Below are positions 21,318 to 31,905 of a stretch of DNA of 64,000 nucleotides, one piece after another. How positions within the stretch are numbered: the stretch's first letter is position 1; each line of letters begins with the position of its first letter. The stretch covers positions 119,231,874 to 119,295,873 of the forward strand of contig OY757011.1 in the NCBI GenBank assembly GCA_963580285.1. Direction: 5' to 3'. This DNA comes from Lucinisca nassula (Eukaryota > Mollusca > Bivalvia > Lucinida > Lucinidae). The position numbers and the translations under genes were made by a program. The notes beneath the pieces are model-generated. The model was given only the letters and a program-made list of their open reading frames with translations, searched no databases and was not told where the DNA came from.

Positions 21318-22452
21318 TTTTTACGGCGTAGCCGTTATGGTTTTGCTTTTGTCCTACATTTTTCGTTATTCCATTGGTCAATAAAACCACATGTCCAAGG
21401 AGATGACCTTTTCATTGGTCAATGATTTGCATAAATAAATCTACTCAAAGTACGACAGTTTACTGAAGTTTTAACCTAGGAAATGTTTCGTTTTTTATGT
21501 GAGACATGAATGAAAAATATAAACAGTTTCGGCTTGATCACCGTCTTGTCCTTTGATGACCATACGTCATATGTATAATTGTGTTTCTAGTGAATTCTGT
21601 AACTGCTGCAGTGAATAGCTATTTTGACCTAATTTCACGTGGTTGGTCTATATAGCGAAAGGAACCATTTCGCGAAAGGAAGGTTCCTTTCGCGAAAGGA
21701 AGAATTTTCTTCGAAAGGAATTGTTTGTTTGATTTGAGGTTTAACGTCCCCATCAACACTGTGTAGGTCATTTTGGAGACATTGCTTCCAAGTTTGAGGG
21801 ACTTTTACCCGACATTGAGATGAAATGACACCCAAGCCCTGTTGCCCAATGAAACCAATAAAGAGATATAGCATGACAAAAACATGTAATAATCGCATTA
21901 CAAATTGACAGATATTTAATTTACAATATATGCTAAATAAAAGTTGCAGTGTATCATTTGTCTTCAGCATACTTTATGTCCTCCATTTTAACACAAAATG
22001 GACATTTTCGAATATCATTAATGTTATATAAATTCTGAAAAGGAATAAGTGTAATTTGAGTTTTTTTTAATTAGGTGCACATAAGATCAAGTTTCCGTCC
22101 GTTTGTCTGCTCGTCCGTTTGTTCGTCCGCCTATGCGTTTACGTTCACCATAGCGACAACCCAAAATGTTAACCCTAGAATTTGTGTTCAAAAACAGTAA
22201 ATGATAACGTTTTCTTATTTGTTGTGCATATACTCGAGATCATATGCTCTTGAAATGAGGTCATGTTTTTAACCTTGACCTTTTACATTGACCTTAGCTC
22301 AAACAGGCGGGACACCGCCCTCTACAAAGCTATTTTTCCTCGCGTGACATCTGAATTGTTTAAATACAGTAAACCAGTTCATAGCTAGACAATTGTTGCT
22401 GTCACTATTGTGGCTCATATTGCACGACCCGCAGAAAAAGCGACCGACTGAA
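21318..22452 (-). repeat. Right arm of 1.13 kb inverted repeat
   Basis: Mirror of 17692-18827, ending with GCACGACCCGCAGAAAAAGC then GACCGACTGAA. That is the right terminus of the 16651 element, truncated here after ~40 bp. Confidence 0.92.
21721..21862 (-). mobile_element. Family A retroposon, 5' truncated (mirror copy)
   Basis: Mirror image of 18283-18422 inside the right arm. Confidence 0.9.
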
Positions 22453-23145
22453 TTCATCTCACTGCATTAACAATATTCAATTGATAGTGCTCAAGCGCAA
22501 ATGCAAAACAAGCTTTGCTGAAAAGTTTTTTTTTTTTTTTTTTCGTGTTAAGCTTAACTGCCTTTTTAAATGTATGTCCTAAGGCTTGTTTTGCTGGCCG
22601 GTATCAAACTATCTATACGAATGTTCAATAATCCCGCTGAGGTCAGGCATTGGGCTTCGGTTGATTTCGTCTTGCATGCGATAGACGCCGGTCGCAACAA
22701 TTCTCGTCTGCTTTGTTGTCTACGGTCATTGTTGCAAACAATGTGGACCCAGGTCAAATAGCTCGGCTATGAGCAGTTTGATCAGCATCCATCCACACTG
22801 TTTGCCTAGATGCAAAAATAGGTGTAAAAAGTTTGGAAAGTATATCAAGCAGACGACATAAACAGGCGCACCGACAGCACTGATTTGTCGACAGTTAACC
22901 ATGAAATAGACTGGAAATACCAGTATTTTAAGAAAATACTGTAGACCGTGATCAAATGCCGTTTTCTGTGGCGTCTGTCTGGGTCGACAATGTTTATCAA
23001 ACCCAACATGCGATTCTGTCCAGATTATGACTTATCTGCATGGGCGTGCACTGATTGCCTAGACCGGGGCCTAGACCTGAATATCCAAACACTAAGGATC
23101 GTTTTGGTAGATGTGAAACCAACAGGTGAATTAGCCCATTTTGTT
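22453..23145. other. No gene; degenerate foldbacks
   Basis: Contains degenerate foldback repeats of the CAAACAGTGTAGACC type near 22733-22800 and 22930-22995. Two opposite frames at 22566-22761 are shadows of each other with no recognised domain. Confidence 0.4.
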
Positions 23146-23148
23146 CGG

Positions 23149-23275
23149 GCCTCTGTGGCCTAGTGGGTGAGAGCGCTGACTCTTCATCATTAGGCCTCTC
23201 ACCGCTGTGGCCACATGTGAGCACGCCAAGTCCTGCAATGGAAGGTCAGATGATGTTTTTTCTCCGGGTGTTCTG
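23149..23275 (+). mobile_element. tRNA-headed SINE, partial
   Basis: A-box-like TGGCCTAGTGGGTGAGAGCG, a decayed B box, then ACGCCAAGTCCTGCAATGGA and TTTCTCCGGGTGTTCTG. Same family as 49944-50153. The 3' end is replaced by the foldback element starting near 23285. Confidence 0.75.
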
Positions 23276-23284
23276 TTTTCATGC

Positions 23285-23715
23285 CACCACCAAGAATATA
23301 AGAATCTTATATGAGTGTAAGGGGTGGATGGAAAAATCCATCCCGAGGGACACTGTCCGGCATCACGAGGCTTGCCGAGTGATGCCGGACAGTGATCCCG
23401 AGGGACGGATTTTTCTATCCACCCCTCACACTCATATTGGATTCTTTTTCTTGCATACCTTCCATTTCTATTGCGAATTTTTAATGCTGCTGTCACTTCG
23501 GTTACCGACGTCCGCCATTTTTTGATGGCACAACAGGAATGTTTAGTGACGTCACGCATGACGACGCCGCGCATGAGGTTGTAATCAACCAGTGCATTTA
23601 TCAAACACGCGATTATATTCGAGTTGGGGTCGGAACGTCAGGGTCAGAACATAAATTTCTATCCCAGGGTAAAATCACGGATTTCCTTGTCTGGTGTGTA
23701 AGAAGTGAGGAGGGG
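23285..23715. repeat. Foldback repeat with long stem (copy 1)
   Basis: Arms at about 23321-23366 and 23379-23427 pair over ~46 bp with few mismatches (GTCCGGCATCAC / GTGATGCCGGAC next to a 12-base loop). The flank continues with CTTGCATACCTTCCATTTCT, GGTTACCGAC and CACGCGA as in the second copy at 47062-47490. No coding. Confidence 0.8.
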
Positions 23716-23738
23716 CATATAGTTGTCTGCACTTACGT

Positions 23739-24040
23739 TTGCTTATTGTTTGATTTGAGGTTTAACGTCCCCGTCAACACTGTGACGGTCATTTTGGAGA
23801 CGTTGCTTCCAATTTTGTGGAACTTTTACCCGACATTGACATGAAATGACATCTCAAGCCCTGTCGCCCAATGAAACCAATAGGGTTTATTAGCATGGAC
23901 GGTCCGCCTCGCACTGCGGTTCCTGGACAGGCTTAGATCCTCTAATCGGTTTACCAGTACTAGTGTGCGGGCCGGATTCAGCTCTGCGTGGAAGCATCAT
24001 GCAGCCCATATATTTCTTCAAGCCCCTATGGGCGGGGGCC
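23739..24040 (-). mobile_element. Family A retroposon, full length, with TSD
   Basis: 302 bp copy bounded by an exact 14 bp duplication GTCTGCACTTACGT (23725-23738 and 24041-24054). Its head reads GGCCCCCGCCCATAGGGGCT, confirming the family's 5' end. Confidence 0.94.
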
Positions 24041-24059
24041 GTCTGCACTTACGTAAGTC

Positions 24060-24660
24060 TGTACCTCAAGCATTGCAGTACTGTTCTCAACGTCTATGTA
24101 ACTTCTCATACAATATTTGATATAGAGCATCACAGTTCAGACATGCATTGAAAATGTACATAACGGGAACAGGAGTCTGGTCCAGCTCCTTATTGCAGAA
24201 TTGTGTCCCCTCGAACGACTTAATTTAACATTTGACCATATGTGTAGCCTCGGGAAGGGTCCGAGGTGTCGCGTACGAGGTTAAATAGTACTGTTTGCGT
24301 CTCTGCAACTCCTCCTTTAGTATTTGATGCAGGGCATTATTACTTCCAACACAGTTCAGACATGCATTGCACATATGCATTCAGGAAACAAAATTCTGAT
24401 ACAATCCCTTATTGCTGAATAATGTACCCTTGAACGACTTCAACATGTTCTAGTATATGAGGTTAAATATTACTGTTCGTGTCTCCGCAACTCATACAGT
24501 ATTTGATGCAGGACGCCGTTCAGACATGCATAAAGGAACAAGATGCTGATCCAGCCCCTTATTACAGAAGTTAAACCATTTCGGCCATATGAGTAGCATA
24601 GGAGGTTAAATAGTACTGTTCGTGTCTCCATAACTCCTACTGTTTGGTGCAGGACATTGA
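24060..24660 (+). repeat. Degenerate tandem array
   Basis: Four diverged units sharing AGTACTGTT…GTCTC..CAACTC, AGTATTTGATGCAGGGCAT, CAGTTCAGACATGCATT and CCCTTATTGC, starting near 24078, 24286, 24468 and 24610. The array is cut on the right by the LINE. Confidence 0.75.
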
Positions 24661-26092
24661 ACCTCTGAAAGCATTCTTGCTGACTGCCAGCATGGTTTCC
24701 GAAGTCGAAGGTCTTGTGAAACTCAATTAGTTCAGTTCTACCATGACATAGTGAGCAATCTGGATGGGGCCATTAATCGTGGCCACAAACAGACTGACCT
24801 GATTATCATGGATTTTGCCAAGGCCTTCGACAAGGTACCTCACAGGAGGCTATTGTACAAACTAGATCATTATGGGATTAGAGGATCCACACTTAAGTGG
24901 GTTAGCTCATGGCTCTCTGGACGCACACAGCAAGTTGTACTTGACGGCCAAGCGTCGGATCCAGTCCCTGTTTTGTCCGGTGTCCCACAAGGTTCGGTAC
25001 TTGGACCGGTCCTTTTCTTGATATTTATTAACGATCTTCCTGATAATATCAGGTCATCTGTTCGCTTGTTTGCTGATGATTGTGTTTTTGTATAGGAACA
25101 TATATACTACTTCTGACTGTCTTATCTTACAAGATGACCTGGATAGCCTAGCACGTTGGGAGGCCGATTGGCAAATGAAGTTCAATGTGGCCAAATGTCA
25201 TTCAATGAGGGTGTCACGGCACCTTCCAGACAAGCAGATTAAATTCAACTACTCATTGCATCAGCATACTTTGGAACATGTCCAATCCGCAAAATATCTT
25301 GGTATCACCATTACTGATAATCTTGATTGGGGTCAACATATTTCTGAGATTACCTCTAAAGCAACTAGGACATTAGGGTTTCTTAGACGTAATTTGGCTT
25401 TTGCACCTAGGCAGACAAAGGGTGTTGCATACAAAACCTTGGTTAGACCTCAATTAGAGTATGCATCACCTGTTTGGCATCCCCATGTTAAAACTCAGGT
25501 TCAACAGGTTGAGAAGGTTCAGAGGACGGCTGCCCGATGGACGGCTGCCCGATGGACCTGCAGGCGATGGCGGAACAGAAGCAGTGTTGGTGAAATGCTC
25601 GATGAGCTGGAGTGGCCATCCTTGGAGGCCCGTCGCGAGCAGTCCTCTTTACCCTTCTTTTATAAGATACACTCTGACACAGTGTCTCTTAATAAAGATA
25701 AATACTTGACCCCTGTGACTACTTCAACTCAAACAAGGGCATCAAAACTAAACAACAGTCAATATCGTAGGTACCAGGCCTACAGTGATGCCCTGAAGAA
25801 TTCTTTCTTCCCTAGAACTATTCCTCAGTGGAATAGTCTTCCCTCCTCTGTGGTAAATGCCAAAACTGCAGAGGAGTTCAAAGCCCGCATGGTGTAGATT
25901 GGGATCCAGAGGTGTGCGTTTTAGTACACCTCTGAAAGCAGATTGTAAATAGTTTTAAGAACTCATCCAGTGGGTGTGTGTGTTTTTTTTTTTTTTTGTT
26001 TTGCTAAATTCTAAATTTAGCGCACCACCCAACTGAGGTAATGGCCAAGTTTGACCGACTCAGTATATGAAGATAGATAGATAGATAGAACC
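24651..26092 (+). pseudogene. 5'-truncated LINE, reverse transcriptase, frameshifted
   Basis: Encodes the C-terminal two thirds of a non-LTR retrotransposon reverse transcriptase. The first open part (from ~24663; ATG at 24751) holds palm motif A (MDFAKAFDKVPHRR), motif B (SGVPQGSVLGP) and motif C (FADDC). One extra base in GTGTTTTTGTATAG near 25090 breaks the frame; the second part (25070-25897) continues with thumb and C-terminal regions (MKFNVAKCHSMRV, RRNLAFAPR, VQRTAARW…CRRW). A 15 bp tandem duplication (25524-25538/25539-25553) repeats TAARW in frame. The 3' UTR includes GTAAATAGTTTTAAG and ends in GATAGATAGATAG (26072-26092). It matches the minus-strand element at 32470-34180. The N-terminal endonuclease is missing. 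It is dead; CR1/Jockey-like clade inferred. Confidence 0.92.
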
Positions 26093-26351
26093 CCTATTTG
26101 CAGTGTGTTTAATGGAGCCAGACGCCTTTCGCCAACCACGACGAACGGTAATCCATGTCAGATTTCAAGGGGAAGTAATTTGCGCATGCGCATTGAAATG
26201 TAAACAAAGCCACGTGCCAAAACATTGGATCCGTCTATTTAAGATTCGTCCCCGAATCTCTCACACGCCGGTACACGGATGTGGTCCGAGTCACTGTGGG
26301 TCATTTACGTTGGGCGTCAAATGTAACAGGTGAAAAAATGCTAATCACCTT

Positions 26352-26423
26352 TACCCGTCCGGGAATCGAACCGAACCCGGTCTGCCGGAGTGACAGGCTA
26401 ACACAGTTACACTACAACATAAA
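26352..26423 (-). tRNA. tRNA-Asp-like sequence (pseudogene or SINE head)
   Basis: The reverse complement resembles tRNA-Asp(GTC): GTTGTAGTGTAACTGTGTTA as D-arm/A box, GCCTGTCACTCCGGCAGACC as anticodon arm with GTC, then GGTTCGATTCCCGGACGGG as T-arm/B box. There is an extra GGTTC-like insertion before the T-arm and the acceptor stem does not pair well, so it is probably a tRNA pseudogene or the head of a SINE rather than a working gene. Confidence 0.5.
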
Positions 26424-26424
26424 C

Positions 26425-26581
26425 AACCCATGTGCCTATTTCAATCAAACTTCATGCGAATGCTCCTCAATCAAAATACCTAAATACGGTTCTGCTTCGA
26501 TGTACAAAAATGTCCGACAGAGCTAAAAATAGAAAAAAACTTTGCATGATAACTTCTCCTACACCTCTGATGCAATTTCGT
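26425..26581 (+). repeat. Diverged unit of the 59 kb-type tandem repeat
   Basis: GTCCGACAGAGCTAAAAATA then GAAAAAAACTTTGC corresponds to the GCCGCCAGAGCTAAAAATAG unit at 59-61 kb. LINE 26582-29391 inserted at its right edge, and related units resume at 29392. Confidence 0.65.
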
Positions 26582-29391
26582 TCAAACGCCCACAACCAAA
26601 GTCGAAATAAGGTACAACGTGAAACTAGGTTAGCAAAAACTGAGTATTTGGCAAACAAGATTGAGGAAAATAAAAATAACCCCAAAAAACTTTGGCAACA
26701 ATTGAAAACTTTTGGATACAGCTCCAAAGTAAAACAATCAGGTAACATAGTATTGGACGTTGATGGTGAAACTTGTTTTGATTCTAAAAGGGTTGCAAAC
26801 TACATCAATGAATTTTTCACAACAATAGCATCCATCTTGGTTGAAAAATTACCACAGCCATTGAACTTGTTCGGCACTGAATCTAATGAGTTTAAAAAGT
26901 TTTACTCGGATCGCAATGTGCAAGTAAATGGATTTAAGCTAACTCGGGTCAGCGAAGATTTTGTATTAAAGGAACTTGGCAAACTTAATCCATTAAAAAG
27001 TACAGGCTCAGATGAAATTCCGGCTAGATTTGTCAAAGATGCAGCTTCAGTTTTAAAGTCACCTATAACTCATGTTGTTAATCTCTCTATTGAATTAGGC
27101 ACTGTTCCCACGGAGTTGAAATCGGCTGGGTTGTCCCAATCTACAAGAAAAATAAGAGGTTAGAAGTAGGCAATTATCGTCCTGTTAGCATTCTTTCGGT
27201 GGTTTCAAAGATTCTAGAGAGGGCTGTGCATATCCAGTTGGAGAAATATTTAGTTGATAATAGGATTTTGTATGAATTTTAGTCGGGTTTAAGAGCAGAT
27301 TCTCCACTGACACTTATTTGACTTACTTGACAGATTTTATTAAAACTCAAACTTCTAATTAAGGGATTATACACTGGTATGATAATGTTAGACCTTCAGA
27401 AAGCTTTTGACACTGTCGATCATACAATATTATGCAATAAACTCGCAGCAATGGGTGTCGAATCAGTTCCATGGTTTCGATCTTACCTTTCCGAAAGAAA
27501 TCAATTTGTACATGTAAATGACACATCCTCAGATTCTTCTCCAATAACTTGTGGCGTTCCCCAAGGTAGCATTTTGGGTCCACTTCTTTTTCTGTGTTAT
27601 GTAAATGACATGGGGATAAGCATAAGTGGGGATTGTAAACTTCTCCTGTATGCAGATGACAGTGCAATACTTTACTCTCACAGAGACCCCAAGACCATTT
27701 CCTTGAAACTTGGTACAGAACTCTAAACTTGCAGTAAGTGGCTGATTGATAATAAGCTTTCATTACATCTAGGAAAAACTGATTTTGTTTGTTTGATTTG
27801 AGGTTTAACGTCCCCGTCAACACTGTAAAGGTCATTTTGGAGACGTTGCTTCCAATTTTGTGGGACTTTTACCCGACATTGAGATGAAATGACATCTCAA
27901 GCCCTGTCGCCCAATGCAACCAATAGGGTTTATTAGCATGGACGGTCCGCTAGGAAAAACTGAATGCATATTGTTTGGGTCACGAAGTAAACTTAAAAAT
28001 GTGAATATTTTTTCTGTCGAATGCAATGGACACACTATCAAAGCTCAGTCTTCTGTAAAATATTTAGGTTTGAGTTTGGAAAACCATTTGGCAGGTAATA
28101 CAATTGCATCTAGTGTTATTCAGAAGGTTAATAGCAGATTGAAATTTTTGTATAGACAGTGTTCTTTTTTGACACAGAAAACTAAGAAACATTTATGTTC
28201 ATCATTAATTCAGTGTCATTTTGACTATTCTTGCTCTTCTTGGGATTCTGGGCTAAATAAGACTTGGAAGAAAAAACTTCAGATCTCTCAAAATAAAATG
28301 GTGAGATATATAAAGGACCTGAGACCTCGGTCACATATTGGATTTTCAGAACTAGATTGTGTCGGAATGTTAGATATTGAACATAGAGCTAAACAACTTA
28401 GGCTAAATCATGTTTTCCACATTTCCAAGGGAACATGTCCGTCGTATTTATCAGAAAATTTTCGTAAAGTTTCAACTCAACACCAGTACAGCACAAGAGG
28501 TAGTACTGAAAACTTTGTTTTGCCAAGGGTTAATGGACAAACTACTACGACTTTCTTCTACAACGGTATCAAAGATTGGAACGGTTTACCTTCTCATATT
28601 AAAAATTTTAGTTCGATGCAACGTTTTAAAACTTCAGTGAAAAGACACTTGACAAATCAAATGAAACTTGTTAAAAACGAAATGTTCTGTTACTATTGAA
28701 TACTCAAACTAGGTTAATCATCTGGAAAGCTTAAGTATATTTTTGTAGACACCTTCTCCCCCTTTGTCTTGGTCACAACCTTTAGGACCCCATTGGAAAT
28801 AAGCCTAATGGCTTTCATGGGTTATCCTAGGTTTTATCAACACATTTTTGGCAGTTTGACTTTTTTTATCTCGAAGTTATTTTAAGTGTAAATATCTATA
28901 TTTCCGGCCAATGAGCAGCACACGATTTGCCGGGGGAGGGCCAGCTATCGTAGCCAGTTGGCTCGATGTGGGGTCCAATACTGGCAGGTGGTGTGCGGTG
29001 GCATTGGACAATTATTCGTTATATAAGTTTAAGTCTCCAAGTAGACATAACACGCGACTTTCTAGTGATTTAACTGTGATAGCATCTGCAAAAACTGTGA
29101 TACGTTAAATGCATTCCGATTTTATACAAAGACCTGTGATACATAAATTGAGTATTTCTTCAATGGATACAGTCATCTTATTTTTGCTCTAACAATTTTT
29201 AAAATTTACCACTTATATTTCTACTCAGACGATACGTGTCTTATTAATTTTACATCAGTGAATTACGTTTTCTCAATACATTTTAGTCTTTTAACTGAAT
29301 CTTAATTAGTGTAATATTATTTAAATTATTTCATTCCTGTCAATTTTATGTGTATATGTTGTGTTGATTTTACCAAATAAATATCAATCAA
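26582..29391 (+). pseudogene. LINE with broken reverse transcriptase ORF
   Basis: A second, unrelated LINE. The first frame (to 27163; its ATG at 26432 is in upstream repeat) covers the pre-RT linker (NNPKKLWQQLKTFG) and RT start (LNPLKSTGSDEIPARFVKD). After a frameshift near 27135, RT continues (NYRPVSILSVVSKILERAV) with a stop near 27280. The frame 27379-27726 carries motifs A (LDLQKAFDTVDH), B (CGVPQGSILGP) and C (YADDSA). A family A insertion at 27783-27949 then splits the ORF, and 27950-28699 carries the thumb and C-terminus (SSVKYLGLSLE, HFDYSCSSWDSGL, WNGLPSHIKNF). The 3' UTR runs to AAATAAATATCAATCAA at ~29391. Multiple breaks make it inactive. CR1/L2-like is an inference from motif style. 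Confidence 0.9.
27783..27949 (-). mobile_element. Family A retroposon inserted in LINE ORF, with TSD
   Basis: 5'-truncated 167 bp copy within the LINE coding region, bounded by an exact 14 bp duplication CTAGGAAAAACTGA (27769-27782 and 27950-27963). Removing insert and one repeat restores continuous homology, so both ends are certain. Confidence 0.96.
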
Positions 29392-30180
29392 CGGTTCCGC
29401 TCTGATGAACAAGATGGTCGCCAGATATAAAAATAGAAAATACCTTTAAGCGTCAACCCCACCGATATTTTTAGTCTAAAATTTTATTCAAACTTCACAT
29501 CACGTGAACAAGTCAGTGAAATGAAGATCCACTTTTTATCCAATCTGTATAGAAAAAACTGGGGTTTACGGGGGTATACGTTATTTCTGTTCCAAGACTT
29601 AGGTTGTGGGTACTTGTTAGAACCGCCTCAACGAGACGGTTCTAACGAGCACCCATAACCTATAGTTTGCAGTATTTTTAAGAAAAATATCTCTAATTTT
29701 CATCAGAAAAGTAGCCATTTTGGAGATGTGAAAAATGCACTATGCAGCGCACGGTTGTGTTATCGTAATGGATCGACCCATTACAAAAAAAAAAAAAAAA
29801 AAAAAAAGCTAAAAGTAGGAAAAAACCTTTAAATACACATTTGGTCCGATTTCATTCAGACATCACAGAAATGACCCCATACCAAAATTTCAAAACAGTT
29901 TCGGTCGGATAAACAAGATGATTATCAGGGCTAAAAATAGTTAAACCATTAAGTATATATTTGGTCAGTTTCTTTCTTACTTCATATGAATGTTGCTTAT
30001 GTAATCCTCTACAGAAGTAGCTAAAACAATTCCGCTCGGATGAAAAAGATGCCAGAGGTTAAAATGGAAATATCTTGAAATAACAACTCCTCCTATACAT
30101 TTGGTTCAATTTCATTCAAACTTCAAAGGAAGGTTGGTTAGGTGACTTTCTACCAAAATGTTTTTAATGATGGCTGGCAG
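29392..30180 (+). repeat. Diverged tandem-repeat units of the 59 kb type
   Basis: GGTTCCGCTCTGATGAACAA, TTTCGGTCGGATAAACAAG and ATTCCGCTCGGATGAAAAAG mark successive decayed units. A hairpin MITE is embedded at ~29495-29775 and a poly-A tract lies at 29786-29807. Confidence 0.7.
29495..29775. mobile_element. Hairpin-centred MITE, diverged
   Basis: Stem-loop 29601-29660 (GGTTGTGGGTACTTGTTAGA … ACGAGCACCCATAACC) with family flanks (ACTGGGGTTTACGGGGGTAT, AAGAAAAATATC). The TIRs are decayed. Confidence 0.75.
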
Positions 30181-30385
30181 ACTTAACATAGTGTAGTTTG
30201 TATTTTCTTGTTCTCTGGGATGAACGATTCCATTGTGAGATTTGATTATATCTGAGGGTCACTGATGAGGCCTAATTGGTCGAAACTGGCTAGTCTGGCG
30301 CAGAAATACTTGTACACTCCTTACTTTTCAGTTCTGCAATGTATTCTTTGCTTCCAAAGGATAAACCTTTTATAGAACATATTAA
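30180..30385 (+). mobile_element. Fragment of a hammerhead-bearing retroelement
   Basis: Segment around the ribozyme motif: downstream TGTACACTCCTTACTTTTCA, then GTTCTGCAATGTATTCTTTG and CTTCCAAAGGATAA recur at 56721-56753 + 58465-58500 and, without the ribozyme, at 6548-6596. Hammerhead motifs of this short-stem-III type are known from Penelope-like retroelements. That identity is inferred: no reverse transcriptase of that class is present here. Confidence 0.6.
30256..30300 (+). ncRNA. Hammerhead ribozyme motif, type I, intact core
   Basis: Core elements in order: stem I 5' strand GGTCA (to 30261), CUGAUGA at 30262-30268, stem II GGCC-UAAUU-GGUC (30269-30281), GAAA at 30282-30285. A 3 bp stem III ACU…AGU closes a GGCU tetraloop (30285-30294). 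The cleavage triplet GUC ends at 30295, then the stem I 3' strand UGGC. All catalytic-core residues (C3, G5, A6, G8, A9, G12, A13, A14, C17) are present. Short stem III is typical of metazoan retroelement hammerheads. Stem I is short with one G-U pair. Confidence 0.85.
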
Positions 30386-30442
30386 AATAAGATAACTCTT
30401 TAAATGACAACTTCTTCTAAACTCTTAAGGCAGTTTTATTCA

Positions 30443-31032
30443 AACATCACGAAAACACGCCTATATAATTTGACCCTCTTAAACCCCACTTTTATATAGA
30501 AAAACTGGGGTTTACAGGGTTATGCGGTATTTTTCTTATTTCACCTCAAAAACATAGAATGTGGGTACTCGTTAGAACCGCCTCCTGGGGCGGTTATAAT
30601 GAGCACCCACAATCTATGTTTTGAGCAGAAATTTGAGAAATCATTACGCAAACACGCCTATACAAACATATTGCCACCTTTATCGCCGAAAAAATGAAAA
30701 ACTTATGATGAAAAATTTTGATATTTTTCTTATTTCTGCTCAAAATATAGATTGTGGGCACTCGTTAGAACCGCCTTATCGAGGCGGTTCTAACGAGTAC
30801 CCACACTCTATATTTTAGAACAGAAATAAGAAAAATAAGGTATACCCCCGTAAACCCCTGTTCTACTATATAAATGTGGGGTTCAATGGGGTCAAAATTA
30901 TATAGGTGTGTTTTCGTGATGATCTGGATTTTTATCTGAAAAAAAAAAAAAAACAAACAAAAAAAAAAAACAAACATTTTCGGTGTTAACATTTTACCAA
31001 CATATTTGAATAGGCGTGTTTTCGTAATGACT
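30443..31032. mobile_element. Hairpin MITE interrupted by a second copy of itself
   Basis: Outer copy begins CATCACGAAAACACGCCTAT (30443) and ends ATAGGCGTGTTTTCGTAATG (31032), with its stem-loop at 30561-30612. A complete second copy, 30642-30921, sits inside, bounded by inverted CATTACGCAAACACGCCTAT and its counterpart, with stem-loop 30752-30806. Poly-A/CAAA runs at 30940-30975 belong to the outer copy's disturbed right half. Confidence 0.8.
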
Positions 31033-31188
31033 GAAAAGAGCTATGGTTAACTTCCCTTGTCACAGGTCAAGGTTGACGTGTCACCAGTGACAATTCTGAT
31101 TTTGATTCAGCAAAAGCGAGTAGGGACACAACTAGGTCGAAACTGACAGTCACCAAAGCTGAAAAGTTTAAATCATACAATATCACAT

Positions 31189-31905
31189 CACGGGAACAAG
31201 TCCGTGGAATTAATATCCTCATACACACCGGGTGCGCCCCCGCCCATCGGGGCTTGGAGAAATAGATTTATGGGTTGCATGGTGCTTCCACGCAGAGCTG
31301 AAACTGACCACACATGAGTACTGGTAAACCGCTTAGAATGACTAAGCCTGTCCAGGCAAAGTGATTGAGTCGAAAAAAAAAAAATAAAAATAAAAAATAC
31401 TGGTTACCACCCAGGAAGTCCTGCTCGTAATGCTCAGATGTGAGCGAGTAGTAGCAATAGTAAAAAAAAAAAAAAAAAAACACCGTCCATTGCATAAAGC
31501 CTTTTGGTTTCATTGGGTGGCAGGGCTCGAGATGTCATTTCATCTCACTGTCGGGTAAAAGTCCCACAAAATTGGAAGCAATGTCTCCAAAATAACATAA
31601 ATAGTGTTGACAGGGACGTTAAATCTCAATTCAAGCATGCAATATATAGAGAACTTGAACTGGGGTGTACGGGGGTAGGCCTATACCGGTACATTATTTT
31701 TCTTATCTCTGCTCCGTGAAATAGGTTGTGGGTACTCGTTAGAACCACCTCGACCAACCAACCTCGATTCTAACGATCACCCACAAAATATGTTTGCATG
31801 TTAATAAGAAAAACATCACGGATTTTCATCAGAAAAGTAGCATTTTTGGAGATGTGAAAAAATGCACTTTGTCGCATGAGTGTCATCGTATTGTAACAAT
31901 GCATC
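31189..31905. mobile_element. Hairpin MITE split by family A insertion
   Basis: CATCACGGGAACAAGTCCGT (31189) begins the left part. After the SINE, the right part resumes with GGGGTGTACGGGGGTAGG, the stem-loop 31726-31785 (right arm damaged) and TTTTGGAGATGTGAAAAAAT as in the copy at 29495. Confidence 0.75.
31232..31640 (+). mobile_element. Family A retroposon with internal A-rich insertion
   Basis: Family A from CGCCCCCGCCCATCGGGGCT to GACGTTAAATCTCAATTCAA. About 105 bp bounded by poly-A runs (31374-31480, including TGGTTACCACCCAGGAAGTC) separates its two halves, probably a small secondary retroinsertion. Confidence 0.85.

Noticed and set aside
29402..29420. CTGATGAACAAG as a hammerhead core
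   Set aside because: Part of the tandem-repeat unit (GGGTGAACAAGATGG) with no stem II or GAAA.
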